A stretch of DNA of 64,000 nt from Pseudomonadota bacterium (GCA_963205315.1 CAUJIO010000023.1:62001-126000); one strand, 5' to 3'. Shown: positions 52,027 through 63,832, counted from the stretch's first letter. Notes: generated by a model not told the origin, from the letters alone. Numbers and translations: made by a program.

Positions 52027-52507
52027 TGTCGCGGGTCCAGTAGCGCACCGTCTTGCCCTTGCCTTCGAGAGCTTGCGAACCGATCGGTCGGAAGCCGAGC
52101 TTCTCGTGGAATGCGTCGGATTGCGGGTTGGGTGGCTCGCTGTTGATCTCGCACACCAGCCGCTCGCGGCCCTCGTCCCTGGTCCGCGCCGCAAGTTCAT
52201 CATAAAACGCCCGCGCCAGTCCGCGCCCGCGCGCGGCATCCGAAACCACCACCCGGTCGATATAATAGAAGCTCTGGAAGCGCTGCTTCAGCCAGTGGAA
52301 ATTCGGATTGTCGTATGTGCAGCTGTCATCGAAGGCCACGATCAGCGCCAACCCGCCTGCCTCCGCCCGCACATGTGAGGCGGCTTCGATCAGCGCGGCG
52401 AAGTCTTCCGGGGTCTTGTATGAAAGTTCCTCGGCATGCGCGTTGTTCAGCGCCAGCAACGCCGCCGTGAGATTGGCATCAAACGGCGGCGCCACGCAGT
52501 CACGCAT
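52019..52507 (-). CDS. GNAT-family N-acetyltransferase
   Basis: A 162-residue GNAT protein. The acetyl-CoA pyrophosphate-binding loop is AARGRGLARAFYDEL near residue 92, preceded by the beta-strand YIDRVVVSD and followed by LVCEINSEPPNPQSDAFHEK with LGFRPIG at the end. The substrate is unknown. It lies seven bases downstream of the ferredoxin reductase gene's end region in tandem orientation, so it may be in the ferredoxin operon. The ribosome site is weak. Confidence 0.83.
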   Translation of the reverse strand: MRDCVAPPFDANLTAALLALNNAHAEELSYKTPEDFAALIEAASHVRAEAGGLALIVAFDDSCTYDNPNFHWLKQRFQSFYYIDRVVVSDAARGRGLARAFYDELAARTRDEGRERLVCEINSEPPNPQSDAFHEKLGFRPIGSQALEGKGKTVRYWTRDIS

Positions 52508-52513
52508 GGCGGC

Positions 52514-54331
<1,818 letters not shown>

Positions 54332-54446
54332 CGTTATGCTTTCTGCCTCCGTCCCGAACATAGAATAGGCCAATTTGCTTGAGCGGGAGGTAAAGGAAGG
54401 CGGTGAATGGAGGATTTCGTGAATCATTTCAATTCGATCCACAATT

Positions 54447-54461
54447 TTAACCAAAACTTAA
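54447..54461. promoter_or_regulatory. CtrA-like binding box upstream of the gpr-like gene
   Basis: TTAA (54447-54450), seven bases, TTAA (54458-54461) matches the CtrA consensus TTAA-N7-TTAA. A GAATC (GANTC, CcrM methylation) site is 22 bp to its left at 54421-54425. The box lies in the 336-bp gap between the Hpt gene and the gpr-like gene, so either or both could be cell-cycle controlled. The rest of the gap shows no gene. Confidence 0.5.
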
Positions 54462-54667
54462 ATTACCCGGGCGGCGGTCGGAGCTTCTGGTTCAACCGGG
54501 GGCCCCGATCAGGTATGGTGAAGATTGCGGACCCACCTCCCGGGGGGACAGGCCATTTCGCGTGCAGGCATTCCAACGCCGGTGCGGGAAGACCTTGAGG
54601 GGGATGGAACAGCGGCACGGTGAAAAAAACACCGTCAACCAGTATGTGAGAGTGCGGGAAAAAGACC

Positions 54668-57600
54668 ATGGCAAATACCACCGAGACGCGCCGTCCAGAC
54701 CGCCGCCCGGGTGAACCCGAGGCACCGCGTCGCGAAGCCCCGCGCCTGTCCGCCGATCCGGCTCCTGTCCGCAACCGCCCCGCCAATGAGAATGATCCCG
54801 GAACGTCGATGATGCTGGCCAGGTTGCGCCGCCAGCCGTCCTATGCTCCCTATTATGTTGCTTTCGCGCTGTCGCTCGCCTGGGTCGGCGGCTGGTTCTT
54901 CATCTTCTCCAACACACTGTTTGGCACGGCCAACGCTGCCGGCGACATGTCGCACACCATGCAGGGCGTTGCCTTGCTCGTCCTGCCCATCGCGATCATC
55001 TGGGTCACCGCCTATTTCCTCTGGCGCGCCTCGCAGATGCGCCTCGTTTCGGAAGTGCTGATGCAGTCGGCCATGCGCCTCATCCGCCCGCAGGATGTCG
55101 CGACCGAAGGATTGACGACGATTGCTCAAGCCGTTCGCTCCGAGGTCGACCTGCTGGTCGGCGGCGTCGAACATGCCGTGCAGCGCGCCGCCGTGCTCGA
55201 GGAAATCGTCCACAAGGAAATCGCCGCCATCGAGCGCGCCTTCGGCGGCAATGAGGAGCGCATCCGCAGCCTCGTCACCGGCATCGAGAACCAGCGAACG
55301 GCACTGCACCAGGCAACGCTTGTCATCAACAACGACGCCAATCCACTGATTGCCCGCCTCGAAGCCAACACCAAGAATCTCGACGGCATCATCGGCACGG
55401 CCCATGATACGCTGGGCCGCCTCGAATCCGGCCTGCGTGATATGGCTGGCGGCGTCGTCCGCGCGCTCGACGACATGACCGAGCGTGCCAACTCTGCCGG
55501 AACAGAAATCGGCGTCCAGACATCGCACATGGAAGACGTGTCGGTTCAGATGGTCTCCCGCCTGCGCGAATTCTCGCGCCAGCTGACCGGCCAGATCGAC
55601 GAGTTGTCCCAGGTCTCCGGCACGCTGCAGAACGACTCCGTCGACTTCAGCCGCTCGATGCAGGACATGGAGTCCAGCATGGCGCAGACCGTCCGCAATT
55701 CCATCGACCAGCTCACCAACATCAACCAGGACATCGCCCGCACCATCGAGCGCGCCAGCGTGACCTCGGCCGATCAGATCAAGGCCCAGGTCGCCGATTT
55801 GGCCGAGGTCGTGCATAATACCAGCAGCAACCTCGCCTATCATCTGAAGAACTCGACGGACGAGGTGACCTCCTCGATCGAACGCGCCGGACTCGACACC
55901 TCGCAGATGATCGAACAGAGCCGCAACCTCGTCACTCAGGGGCTGCAGACGGTCGCCACCGACTATCTGGATCGCGTCGCCCACTCGCGCGCTGAACTCG
56001 TCTCCTATCTGGACTCCTCCGCCCTTGGCGTTTCGGCCGCCATCGAAGACGCCACCGACAACGTGGCAGGCCGCCTCAATGCCGCCGGCACGCAATTTAT
56101 TGCCGGCATCGACCAGACCGCCAACTCCCTGCTCTCGGAGCTCGGCTCGATGAGCACCGGGCTGTCCGGCCGCGTCGAAGAAACCACCGGCAAACTGTTT
56201 GGCGAAATCGGCACGCGCGCCGATTCGATCATCAACCGCCTCGATGATTCGGCTGGCGGCGTCTTCGCCCGTCTCGATGAACAGGCGAACCTCGTCACCT
56301 CGCGCGTCGAGGAGACTGCCAACCGCATTCTCTATTCGATCGAGGACCGCACCAACAATGCAACCTCGCGCGTTGGCGAAACTGCGGCCCAGGTGCTGGC
56401 CGCCATCGACCAGCAAAATCTCGACTCCGCTGCACGCATTACCGACTCGGCATCGCGCGTTCAGATCGCGATTGCCGACGTTACCGAAAATCTCACGCGC
56501 CGCCTCGATGGCTCGTCGAACGATCTTGTCAATCACGTCGAAGGCGCCATTGCCACGGCCTTGAGCCGCTTTGAGCAGGCATCGACGGAACTCCGCAACC
56601 TGGTGGGCGACACCAGCGCCGAAGTCCTCTCCGCACTCGACCAGCGTTCGCACGACGTTGTCGGCCAGCTCGATCTGGCCATCGGCACTGCCCACGGCAA
56701 GATGGACGAAACGGCCCGTCTGTTCCAGACGCTCATCAGTCAGACCACGGACAATCTCGAAGACCGCATCGGCGGCTCCTCCGACAGTCTCAACACCATC
56801 ATGACGGCGGCGGTGAACAATGCCACCAACCGCCTGGAAGAAGCCTCGAACCTCTTCCACACGCTTGTCGAACAGGCCACCGGCGGCGTCGAAAGCCGCA
56901 TGAGTTCGTCCACCGCCCTGCTGCAGGACCAGGTCGCGACGGCACTCTCTGCTGCCACCACGCGCCTCGACGAGACCTCGCGTCTCTTCCAGCAGCTCAT
57001 CGGCGGATCTTCGGATGAACTCGAAGCCCGCATCGACGGCGCTGCGGAACGCATGAGCAGTCATGTCAACACCACCATCACCTCGGTTGCCACGCTGATC
57101 GACGGGGTGTCCAAGACATTCGAGGAAGTGGTCACGGGTTCCGCAGGCGAAATGGAAAGCCGGATCAATCAGGCGGCGGCCACCCTGCAGGGCGTGGTCA
57201 CCGGTTCCGCCGGCCAGATGGAAAGCCGCGTCAATGCAGTTGCCTCCACCTTGCAGCAAGTCGTCACCGGCTCGACGCAAGACATGGAAACCAGCATCAA
57301 CACCGCTGCCGCAACCTTGCAGCAGGTCCTCGGTGGATCGACTGGCCAAATGGAAGAACGCATCGAGACGGCTGCGGCCACCCTGCAGCAGGTTATTGGC
57401 GGTTCCACCGGACAGCTTGAAAACCGCATCAACACGGCAACGTCGACCTTGCAGCAGGTCATCGGCGGTTCGACCAGCGAGATGGAAAGCCGCATCAACA
57501 CCGCGGCCTCTACGCTGCAGCAGCTCATGGGCGGTGCCGGCGAACAGCTCGAAACCACCATCGACAGCGCCGCCGAGCGTCTCTATGGCCATATGAGTGC

Positions 57601-60600
57601 CACGGTGACCTCCGTTGCCGGATCGATCGACGGCGCCACCAAGACGTTCCAGTCGCTCATCAGCGGCACGGCCGGCGAATTGGTCAGCCGGCTGGACGGC
57701 TCGTCGCGCCAGCTCACCAGCGCTCTCGATACGTCCATCAATGATGCCGTGACCCGCTTCGACGCGGCGACGGCCACCTTCCAGAGTCTGGTCGGCGGTT
57801 CGTCCGAAGAACTCGAACAGCGCATCGACAGCGCCGCCGAGCGTCTCTACGGCCACATGAACGCCACCGTCACCTCCGTCTCGGGCAAAATCGATCAGGT
57901 AACGGCCGCAGTTGCAGGCCAGCTCACCCAGACTCAGGCCGGCCTCTCCAGCCAGCTCCAGTCTGTCAGTTCCTCGGTCAACGACCTCATCGTCACCACC
58001 AGCGGCACCATCGTCGCCCACCTCAAGGAAACCGCCGAGATCGTCAACCGCGAGATGACCGACTCCGGCCTTGCACTGGCCGAGCGCATCGAGAACTCGG
58101 GCGGTGTCGTCACCGAGAAGCTCATCAGCGCGTCCGACAGCTTCGTCCACCGCGTCGGCAAGGCACGCGAAGATCTTCTCACCCTGCTGAGCAACTCCGC
58201 CAATGACGTGACCAAGCGTCTGGAGGAAACCTCGACGCAACTCTACAGCAGGCTTGACGGCACCACCGCCTCGATGACCGGCCAGCTGGAACAGACCGCA
58301 TCGAAACTCTACACCCGCCTCGACCAGGTCTCGGCCCACATGGGCGGCGAGCTCGAGCAGACGGCCCAGCGTATCACCGATTACATCAACGCCACGACGT
58401 CGGATGCCACCAGCAAGGTTGCCGTCACCACCGACCGGTTGACGCTGCAGCTTGACCATTCTTCCAAGCAGATCGGCGAACTGCTCGACCAGACCTCCGA
58501 GCGCCTGGGCACCCAGCTCGACTCGGCAACAACCGAGCTGGCCAACATCTTCGGCAACGGCACCGAGATGCTGACCAAGCGCCTTGATGGCACGTCCAGC
58601 ATGCTGTCGGATCTGTTCACCTCGCAGACCGGCAAGCTCTCGACCCAATTGCAGCAGACCTCGTCCGGCCTCTCCAGCCTGTTCTCGAGCAACGCCGAAC
58701 AGCTGTCGCAAACCCTCGACCAGACGTGGAGCAGCCTCTCGGGGCTCTTCACCAGCAAGACCCAGACTCTCACCGAACAGCTTGGCCAGACCTCGGCCGA
58801 AGTCTCCGCCCTGTTCTCCGCCAACACCCGGATGATGACGGAGCAGATCGACCAGACAGCTTCGGAAATGACCAACAGCTTCGCCGAGACCGCCGTGCGC
58901 GTCACCCGCCAGGTCAACGAAGTGAACCAGTTGATGGCCCAGCGATTGGAGAAGACGTCGGCCGACGTCACCAGCCAGCTCGACTCGGCCGGCAACTCGG
59001 TGCTCTCGCGGCTCGATCAGACCGCGCGCGATCTGGGCCAGCGCTTCGACGTCGCCAGCCACCTGCTCGAACGCGTCTCGGGCGATATCTCGGGCAAGCT
59101 CGAAGGCTCCAGCCAGAAGTTCGCCGAAATCATCGACACGGCATCGAGCCAGATTCTCACCGATCTCGGCAAGGCCAGCAATGCCTTCTCCGAGGGCCTT
59201 GGCCAGACGACGATGCAGATCACCGGCCGCCTCGAACAGGACTCCGGCCTGCTGATCGACCGCATCGATCAGGCGGCTGGCAAGCTCGAGCAGGTTTCGG
59301 TTTCGACCGCGGTCAAGCTCGACGAAGCCAACCGCAAGTTCTCGAAGCACGTTGAAACCGCCAACACCTACCTCGCGGATCAACTGGCGACGGCGGCCGG
59401 CGTGATGGACGAGCGTATCGAAACCATCTCGATGCAGCTCACCGGCAAGCTCGAAACCACCAGCTCGCGCGTCTCCGAGCGTCTGGATGATGTGACGCTG
59501 CTGGTCGAACGTTCGCTCGACAAGTTCAACGGCGAAATGGAGCGCGTGCTCGGCAACCGCAAGACGGCGCTCGACTCGCTCATCAACGATGCCGCCAAGC
59601 GCGCCACCGAGATCGACGCGGTCATGACCAGCTACATGAACCTGATCGAGGACTCTCTCTCGGCCTCGGAAGCGCGCGCCAAGGAGATCGGACGCATAAT
59701 CGCGGAGCAGTCAACACTCGCCAGCCGCAACCTCGAGCAGGAAATCGAGAAGCTTGAATCGGCTTCCGGCGGCCAGATCAGCCAGGCCGCGCGCATGCTG
59801 CGCGATCAGCATGAGCGTGCCATGGCGGCAATGAACGAGATGCTCTCCTCCACTGCCACCGACTTCCAGCAAACGGCGCAGGACATGCGCATCACCGCCC
59901 AGCAGGTGGTGAAGGACATCGATGCCGCCCGCAATGAGCTGAAGCGCTCGATCCTCGAACTGCCCGAAGAAACCCGCAGCAATGCCGATGCCATGCGCCG
60001 CGTTGTCTCCGACCAGATCAACGCGCTGAACGCCCTCGCCGACGTGGTGAAGCGCCAGACCGGCACGCTCGACATCTCGGGGCCAGGTGTGTCTCTCAGT
60101 CGAAGTTACAGGGATCCCTCACCGGGAAAAGCTGAGGGCGCCATGGTTTCTGCTCCGCTGACCGGAACCATGAGCGCCCAGGGAATGATCGCCGAGCGGA
60201 GCGAGAAAGCCGTCGAAAGCCTGTCGATCAGGGAGCGGCTCTCCGCCCCTGACCGCCAGCCGGAGGCAAAGCCCGCCAGGACAAAATCGGCACCGACCCC
60301 GCTGCCGCAACTGTCCAAGGACATGGACACGCTGGTGCAGAAACTGCACGCCGCCGCACGCGACATCGTCGAGGCCGTCGATGGCAGCCTGCCGCGCGAT
60401 ATCGAGAAGAAATTCTCGGGCGGCGAACGCGACGTCTACACGCGCCGTGTCTTTGAGGGCCGTGCCAAGCGCCTGGAACGCACCATCGGCGAACGCTATC
60501 GCGCCGACCGGCTGATGCGCTCGCGGGTCGACAGCTACATCCGGCTGTTCGAGCGGTTGCTCGACACCATGAACGCAGCTGCCGATGGCGAGAAACTGGT

Positions 60601-60682
60601 GGAAGCCTGCCTGGCCTCGGATTCCGGCCGCATCTATGTCATGCTGGCTGAAATCGCCGGACGCATTCCTCCTCAAACCTGA
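54668..60682 (+). CDS. Giant membrane-anchored coiled-coil protein, growth pole ring (GPR/RgsE) type
   Basis: A 2004-residue protein. A Pro/Arg-rich cytoplasmic tail (1-60) is followed by two transmembrane helices at about 62-85 and 98-119. About 1700 residues of amphipathic helix come next, and a compact C-terminal domain lies at about 1895-2004 (VQKLHAAARDIVEAVDGSLP onward). The helical part is made of apolipoprotein-like units, with seven perfect-length 22-residue repeats at 821-974. The length, anchor and ApoA/E-like repeats agree with GPR of Agrobacterium and RgsE of Sinorhizobium, which form a ring at the growing pole and direct polar peptidoglycan synthesis. No enzymatic motif is present. 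The gene has a long antisense open frame, which is a shadow of its codon bias. Confidence 0.82.
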   Translation: MANTTETRRPDRRPGEPEAPRREAPRLSADPAPVRNRPANENDPGTSMMLARLRRQPSYAPYYVAFALSLAWVGGWFFIFSNTLFGTANAAGDMSHTMQGVALLVLPIAIIWVTAYFLWRASQMRLVSEVLMQSAMRLIRPQDVATEGLTTIAQAVRSEVDLLVGGVEHAVQRAAVLEEIVHKEIAAIERAFGGNEERIRSLVTGIENQRTALHQATLVINNDANPLIARLEANTKNLDGIIGTAHDTLGRLESGLRDMAGGVVRALDDMTERANSAGTEIGVQTSHMEDVSVQMVSRLREFSRQLTGQIDELSQVSGTLQNDSVDFSRSMQDMESSMAQTVRNSIDQLTNINQDIARTIERASVTSADQIKAQVADLAEVVHNTSSNLAYHLKNSTDEVTSSIERAGLDTSQMIEQSRNLVTQGLQTVATDYLDRVAHSRAELVSYLDSSALGVSAAIEDATDNVAGRLNAAGTQFIAGIDQTANSLLSELGSMSTGLSGRVEETTGKLFGEIGTRADSIINRLDDSAGGVFARLDEQANLVTSRVEETANRILYSIEDRTNNATSRVGETAAQVLAAIDQQNLDSAARITDSASRVQIAIADVTENLTRRLDGSSNDLVNHVEGAIATALSRFEQASTELRNLVGDTSAEVLSALDQRSHDVVGQLDLAIGTAHGKMDETARLFQTLISQTTDNLEDRIGGSSDSLNTIMTAAVNNATNRLEEASNLFHTLVEQATGGVESRMSSSTALLQDQVATALSAATTRLDETSRLFQQLIGGSSDELEARIDGAAERMSSHVNTTITSVATLIDGVSKTFEEVVTGSAGEMESRINQAAATLQGVVTGSAGQMESRVNAVASTLQQVVTGSTQDMETSINTAAATLQQVLGGSTGQMEERIETAAATLQQVIGGSTGQLENRINTATSTLQQVIGGSTSEMESRINTAASTLQQLMGGAGEQLETTIDSAAERLYGHMSATVTSVAGSIDGATKTFQSLISGTAGELVSRLDGSSRQLTSALDTSINDAVTRFDAATATFQSLVGGSSEELEQRIDSAAERLYGHMNATVTSVSGKIDQVTAAVAGQLTQTQAGLSSQLQSVSSSVNDLIVTTSGTIVAHLKETAEIVNREMTDSGLALAERIENSGGVVTEKLISASDSFVHRVGKAREDLLTLLSNSANDVTKRLEETSTQLYSRLDGTTASMTGQLEQTASKLYTRLDQVSAHMGGELEQTAQRITDYINATTSDATSKVAVTTDRLTLQLDHSSKQIGELLDQTSERLGTQLDSATTELANIFGNGTEMLTKRLDGTSSMLSDLFTSQTGKLSTQLQQTSSGLSSLFSSNAEQLSQTLDQTWSSLSGLFTSKTQTLTEQLGQTSAEVSALFSANTRMMTEQIDQTASEMTNSFAETAVRVTRQVNEVNQLMAQRLEKTSADVTSQLDSAGNSVLSRLDQTARDLGQRFDVASHLLERVSGDISGKLEGSSQKFAEIIDTASSQILTDLGKASNAFSEGLGQTTMQITGRLEQDSGLLIDRIDQAAGKLEQVSVSTAVKLDEANRKFSKHVETANTYLADQLATAAGVMDERIETISMQLTGKLETTSSRVSERLDDVTLLVERSLDKFNGEMERVLGNRKTALDSLINDAAKRATEIDAVMTSYMNLIEDSLSASEARAKEIGRIIAEQSTLASRNLEQEIEKLESASGGQISQAARMLRDQHERAMAAMNEMLSSTATDFQQTAQDMRITAQQVVKDIDAARNELKRSILELPEETRSNADAMRRVVSDQINALNALADVVKRQTGTLDISGPGVSLSRSYRDPSPGKAEGAMVSAPLTGTMSAQGMIAERSEKAVESLSIRERLSAPDRQPEAKPARTKSAPTPLPQLSKDMDTLVQKLHAAARDIVEAVDGSLPRDIEKKFSGGERDVYTRRVFEGRAKRLERTIGERYRADRLMRSRVDSYIRLFERLLDTMNAAADGEKLVEACLASDSGRIYVMLAEIAGRIPPQT
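57128..57589 (+). repeat. Seven tandem 66-bp (22-residue) repeats in the gpr-like gene
   Basis: Seven consecutive units of 66 bp encode 22-residue repeats such as VVTGSAGEMESRINQAAATL, VIGGSTGQLENRINTATSTL and LMGGAGEQLETTIDSAAERL. The 22-residue period is that of apolipoprotein A/E helices. Units differ by several residues but share G-S-x-x-x-M/L-E and the final T-L-Q-Q. Confidence 0.88.
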
Positions 60683-60698
60683 GATGACGGGCCAGCCT

Positions 60699-61709
60699 AT
60701 GGAAATTGCCAAACCCTATCTGCTCTTCCTGGGCGACGTGCAGGACCAGCTGGCGGCGAAGACAGCCATGGGGATCGTCGACTGGCGGCCGGAATGGTGC
60801 GTCGGCCAGATCAGGCTGGAGGGCTGCAAAGCCGATACCGGCCTGCCCGACATGTCGATCTCCGAAGCGGTGGCCAAAGGCGCCAAGACCATGGTGGTGG
60901 GCGTTGCCAATGCCGGCGGCGTCCTGCCGGATCACTGGGTTTACGAGATCGTTGCCGCCTTGCATGCCGGCCTCGATGTCGCCACCGGCCTGCACAAACG
61001 CCTGTCGTCATTTCCGCGCATCGCCGATGCCGCGACGCTCAACGGCCGCAAGCTGCATGATGTGCGCTTCTCGGATGTGAACTTTTCCACCGGCAAGGGC
61101 ACCAAGCGCGGCGGCATGCGCCTGCTCACCGTCGGCACCGATTGTTCGGTTGGCAAGAAATACACGGCCCTGGCCATCGACCGCGAAATGCACCGCCAGT
61201 CGATGAGTTCGGACTTCCGCGCCACCGGCCAGACCGGCGTGCTGATTTCAGGCCGGGGGCTGGCGCTCGATGCCGTCGTGGCGGATTTCATCTCCGGCGC
61301 CGCCGAGTGGATCAGTCCCGAAAACGATCCTGGCCACTGGGACATCATCGAGGGCCAGGGTTCGCTGTTTCACCCCTCGTTTGCCGGCGTCACGCTCGGA
61401 TTGCTGCACGGCGCCCAACCCGACGCCTTCGTCGTCTGTCATGAGCCGACACGGTCCACCATGCGCGGCGTCAGCCATCCGCTTCCCAGCATTCAGCAGG
61501 TCATTGACCGCACCATTCTCGAGGGCCAGCTCACCAATCCCAAGATCGCCTGCATCGGCATCGCCATCAACACCGAACATCTCTCCGACGAAGTCGCCCG
61601 CACCTATCTGAAGGAAACCGGCGAGGCTCACGGCCTTCCCTGTGTCGATCCGATTCGAACCGGTGTCGAACCGATTGTCGCCGAATTGATCCGCCGCTAC
61701 GGCCGCTGA
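60699..61709 (+). CDS. dgcN: DgcN-type protein of D-glutamate metabolism (DUF1611)
   Basis: A 336-residue DUF1611-family protein starting MEIAKPYLLFLGDVQDQLAA. The P-loop-like LLTVGTDCSVGKKYTALAID is near residue 143, and the family region SLFHPSFAGVTLGLLHGAQP follows. DgcN is described as the N-acetyltransferase that works with the epimerase DgcA to convert D-glutamate through N-acetyl-glutamate. ATG at 60684 is an alternative start. It lies directly after the gpr-like gene, and dgcA starts one base after its stop. Confidence 0.83.
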   Translation: MEIAKPYLLFLGDVQDQLAAKTAMGIVDWRPEWCVGQIRLEGCKADTGLPDMSISEAVAKGAKTMVVGVANAGGVLPDHWVYEIVAALHAGLDVATGLHKRLSSFPRIADAATLNGRKLHDVRFSDVNFSTGKGTKRGGMRLLTVGTDCSVGKKYTALAIDREMHRQSMSSDFRATGQTGVLISGRGLALDAVVADFISGAAEWISPENDPGHWDIIEGQGSLFHPSFAGVTLGLLHGAQPDAFVVCHEPTRSTMRGVSHPLPSIQQVIDRTILEGQLTNPKIACIGIAINTEHLSDEVARTYLKETGEAHGLPCVDPIRTGVEPIVAELIRRYGR

Positions 61710-61710
61710 C

Positions 61711-62691
61711 ATGCTGAAGCTGGGTGCAGTCGCCGAAAGCTGGCCCATTGCCGGAAGCTTCACCATCTCGCGCGGCAGCAAGACGGCCGCCGATGTCGTG
61801 GCCGTGACGCTGTCGGACGGCACGCATGTTGGCCGCGGCGAATGCGTGCCATATCCCCGCTATGAGGAGACCGTGCCGCAGGTCCTCGCGGCACTGCAGG
61901 AAGCCAGGGGCCGCATCGAGGCGGGCTTCGGCCATGCCGACGTCGCAGCCATCGTCAAACCGCATGCGGCGCAGAATGCGCTCGATTGCGCCCTGTGGGA
62001 TCTTCGCGCCAAGCAGGAAGGCCTGCCCGCATGGCGTCTGGCCGGCCTGCCCGAGCCCAAGCCCACCATCACCGCTTACACCTTGAGCCTCGATACACCG
62101 GAAGCCATGGGCGAGGCCGCAGCCCGTGCTGCCGGGCGCCCCCTGTTGAAACTCAAACTCGGCCGCGATGGCGACATCGAGAGGCTGAAGGCCATCCGCG
62201 CCAATGCCCCGCAATGCCGTCTCATCGTCGATGCCAACGAAGGATGGACACCTGACAATCTCGCCAGCATGCTCAAGGCATGCACGGACGTCGGGGTCGA
62301 ACTGGTCGAACAGCCTTTGCCCGCCGGCAATGACGAAGCACTGCGCAACATGCCGCGCGACGTGGTCGTCTGTGCCGACGAGTCAGCCCACGGCCGCACC
62401 GGACTGGATCAACTCGTCGGCAAGTATGATGCCATCAACATCAAGCTCGACAAGACCGGCGGCCTGACCGAGGCGATCGCGCTGGCGCGGGCCGCGCAAG
62501 CCCGCAAGCTCAAGATCATGGTTGGCTGCATGCTGGCGACATCGCTGGCCATGGCACCAGCCTTCCTCTTGTCGCCGCTGGCCGACTTCATCGATCTCGA
62601 TGGTCCACTGCTGTTGAAGCAGGACCGCGATTCCGGCATCCGCTTTGATGGCAGCCTGATGTATCCGCCCGCTAGTGAACTCTGGGGCTGA
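61711..62691 (+). CDS. dgcA: DgcA-type N-acetyl-D-glutamate racemase / dipeptide epimerase
   Basis: A 326-residue enolase-superfamily enzyme of the dipeptide epimerase group. Catalytic elements are the KxK motif in LLKLKLGRDGD (Lys147, Lys149), metal ligands Asp174 (LIVDANEGW), Glu200 (ELVEQPLP) and Asp223 (VCADESAH), and the opposing lysine in AINIKLDKTGG (Lys245). With DgcN it is assigned to N-acetyl-D-glutamate racemisation; L-Ala-D/L-Glu epimerisation during murein recycling is the alternative. Its last 20 bases overlap the convergent MFS gene. Confidence 0.86.
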   Translation: MLKLGAVAESWPIAGSFTISRGSKTAADVVAVTLSDGTHVGRGECVPYPRYEETVPQVLAALQEARGRIEAGFGHADVAAIVKPHAAQNALDCALWDLRAKQEGLPAWRLAGLPEPKPTITAYTLSLDTPEAMGEAAARAAGRPLLKLKLGRDGDIERLKAIRANAPQCRLIVDANEGWTPDNLASMLKACTDVGVELVEQPLPAGNDEALRNMPRDVVVCADESAHGRTGLDQLVGKYDAINIKLDKTGGLTEAIALARAAQARKLKIMVGCMLATSLAMAPAFLLSPLADFIDLDGPLLLKQDRDSGIRFDGSLMYPPASELWG

Positions 62692-63832
62692 CGCGCCGCA
62701 GGATCAGCGCCAGTGCGAAGGCAATGGCCGAATATGACGCCATGACGAAATAGGCCTTTCCGCCCATCAGCCCATAAAGCGGTCCTGACGACCACATCGT
62801 TGCCGACATGAGGATGCCGCTCGACAGCACCGAGAACAGCCCTTGCATCGAATTGCGCATGTTGTCGGGAACGTTTTCGCGGATGAAGTGCATGGTTCCA
62901 AGATGCGTGAGGCCGAAGGACCCCGCATGCAGGGCGCTGATGACGAACATCATCGCCAGCGGCGGCTCCAGTCCCATGACGAACCAGCGCAGGATTCCAC
63001 AGCCGGTGCCAATGGCGATCAGCGTCACCGATCCGAACCGCTTGTAGAAGACCCCCGAGAAGGCGAACATCAGGATTTCGAACGTGACGCTCACTGCCCA
63101 CAGCTCACCGATGGTGAGTTTGGAAAAGCCGAGATCATCGTAATAGACCGAGCCAAACGCATAGAGCAGCCCGTGGCTGGACTGTCCGATGCTCGCCGCC
63201 GCCATGAAGATGACGAACACCGCTGACAAGGCCACGGCGAAGACAGCCGGCAGGCTGGTTGGCGTTTGTTCTCCCAGTCGCAACGCGCCATCATGCGGCA
63301 GCACCAGTGTCACCAGCGCTCCTAGGCCCTGCGCCGCGGCGATCAGCAGAATGACCGAATGCACCGGAATGACTTCGAGCAGTGCCCCGGCGATCAGGCT
63401 GCCGGCCAGAAAGCTGAGCGACGCCCACAGCCGAATGCGCCCATAGTCGATGCCAAAATGCGCGCTGCCTTCAATCGCCAGAACCTCCGTCAACGGCGCG
63501 ATAGGTGCCAGCATCGCCGCTGCCAGCATTCCGACGATGAGGATCGGCACGAAGCCGTTCATGAAATGCAGCAGGAGATAGGCGGCAAACGTGCCGAAGG
63601 CCGAGACGATAATGATGATCCGGCGGCTGCCCGTCAGGTCGGCCACGAATGTGCCGACTGGAATGGCGAGGATGCGCACGGCCATCATCATCGCCACGAC
63701 GAGTGCGATCTCGCCTTCGCTCAGCGCCTTGTCCTTCAGCCACAGCGGCAGGAACGGCAGCTGGATGCCGCTGCCGAGAAACAGAACTGCATTGAAGAGC
63801 GAAAGCCTGAGGCCGAAAATGCGCGATGACAT
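62672..63832 (-). CDS. MFS transporter, HcaT/MFS_1-like family
   Basis: A 386-residue membrane protein with twelve predicted helices. It begins MSSRIFGLRLSLFNAVLFLG and has the loop motif VADLTGSRRIIIIVSAFG between helices 2 and 3, typical of the major facilitator superfamily. The N-terminal pattern GIQLPFLPLWLKDKALSEGE matches the HcaT/MFS_1-like branch. The substrate is unknown; location next to dgcNA may point to an amino acid or peptide. The ribosome site before the ATG at 63832 is poor. Confidence 0.85.
   Translation of the reverse strand: MSSRIFGLRLSLFNAVLFLGSGIQLPFLPLWLKDKALSEGEIALVVAMMMAVRILAIPVGTFVADLTGSRRIIIIVSAFGTFAAYLLLHFMNGFVPILIVGMLAAAMLAPIAPLTEVLAIEGSAHFGIDYGRIRLWASLSFLAGSLIAGALLEVIPVHSVILLIAAAQGLGALVTLVLPHDGALRLGEQTPTSLPAVFAVALSAVFVIFMAAASIGQSSHGLLYAFGSVYYDDLGFSKLTIGELWAVSVTFEILMFAFSGVFYKRFGSVTLIAIGTGCGILRWFVMGLEPPLAMMFVISALHAGSFGLTHLGTMHFIRENVPDNMRNSMQGLFSVLSSGILMSATMWSSGPLYGLMGGKAYFVMASYSAIAFALALILRRVSPRVH

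Noticed and set aside
54635-59383. A 1582-codon open frame antisense to the gpr-like gene
   Set aside because: It mirrors the coding frame of a GC-rich, repeat-rich gene, has no ribosome site support or recognisable domain, and the sense protein is clearly real. The open frame follows from codon bias.
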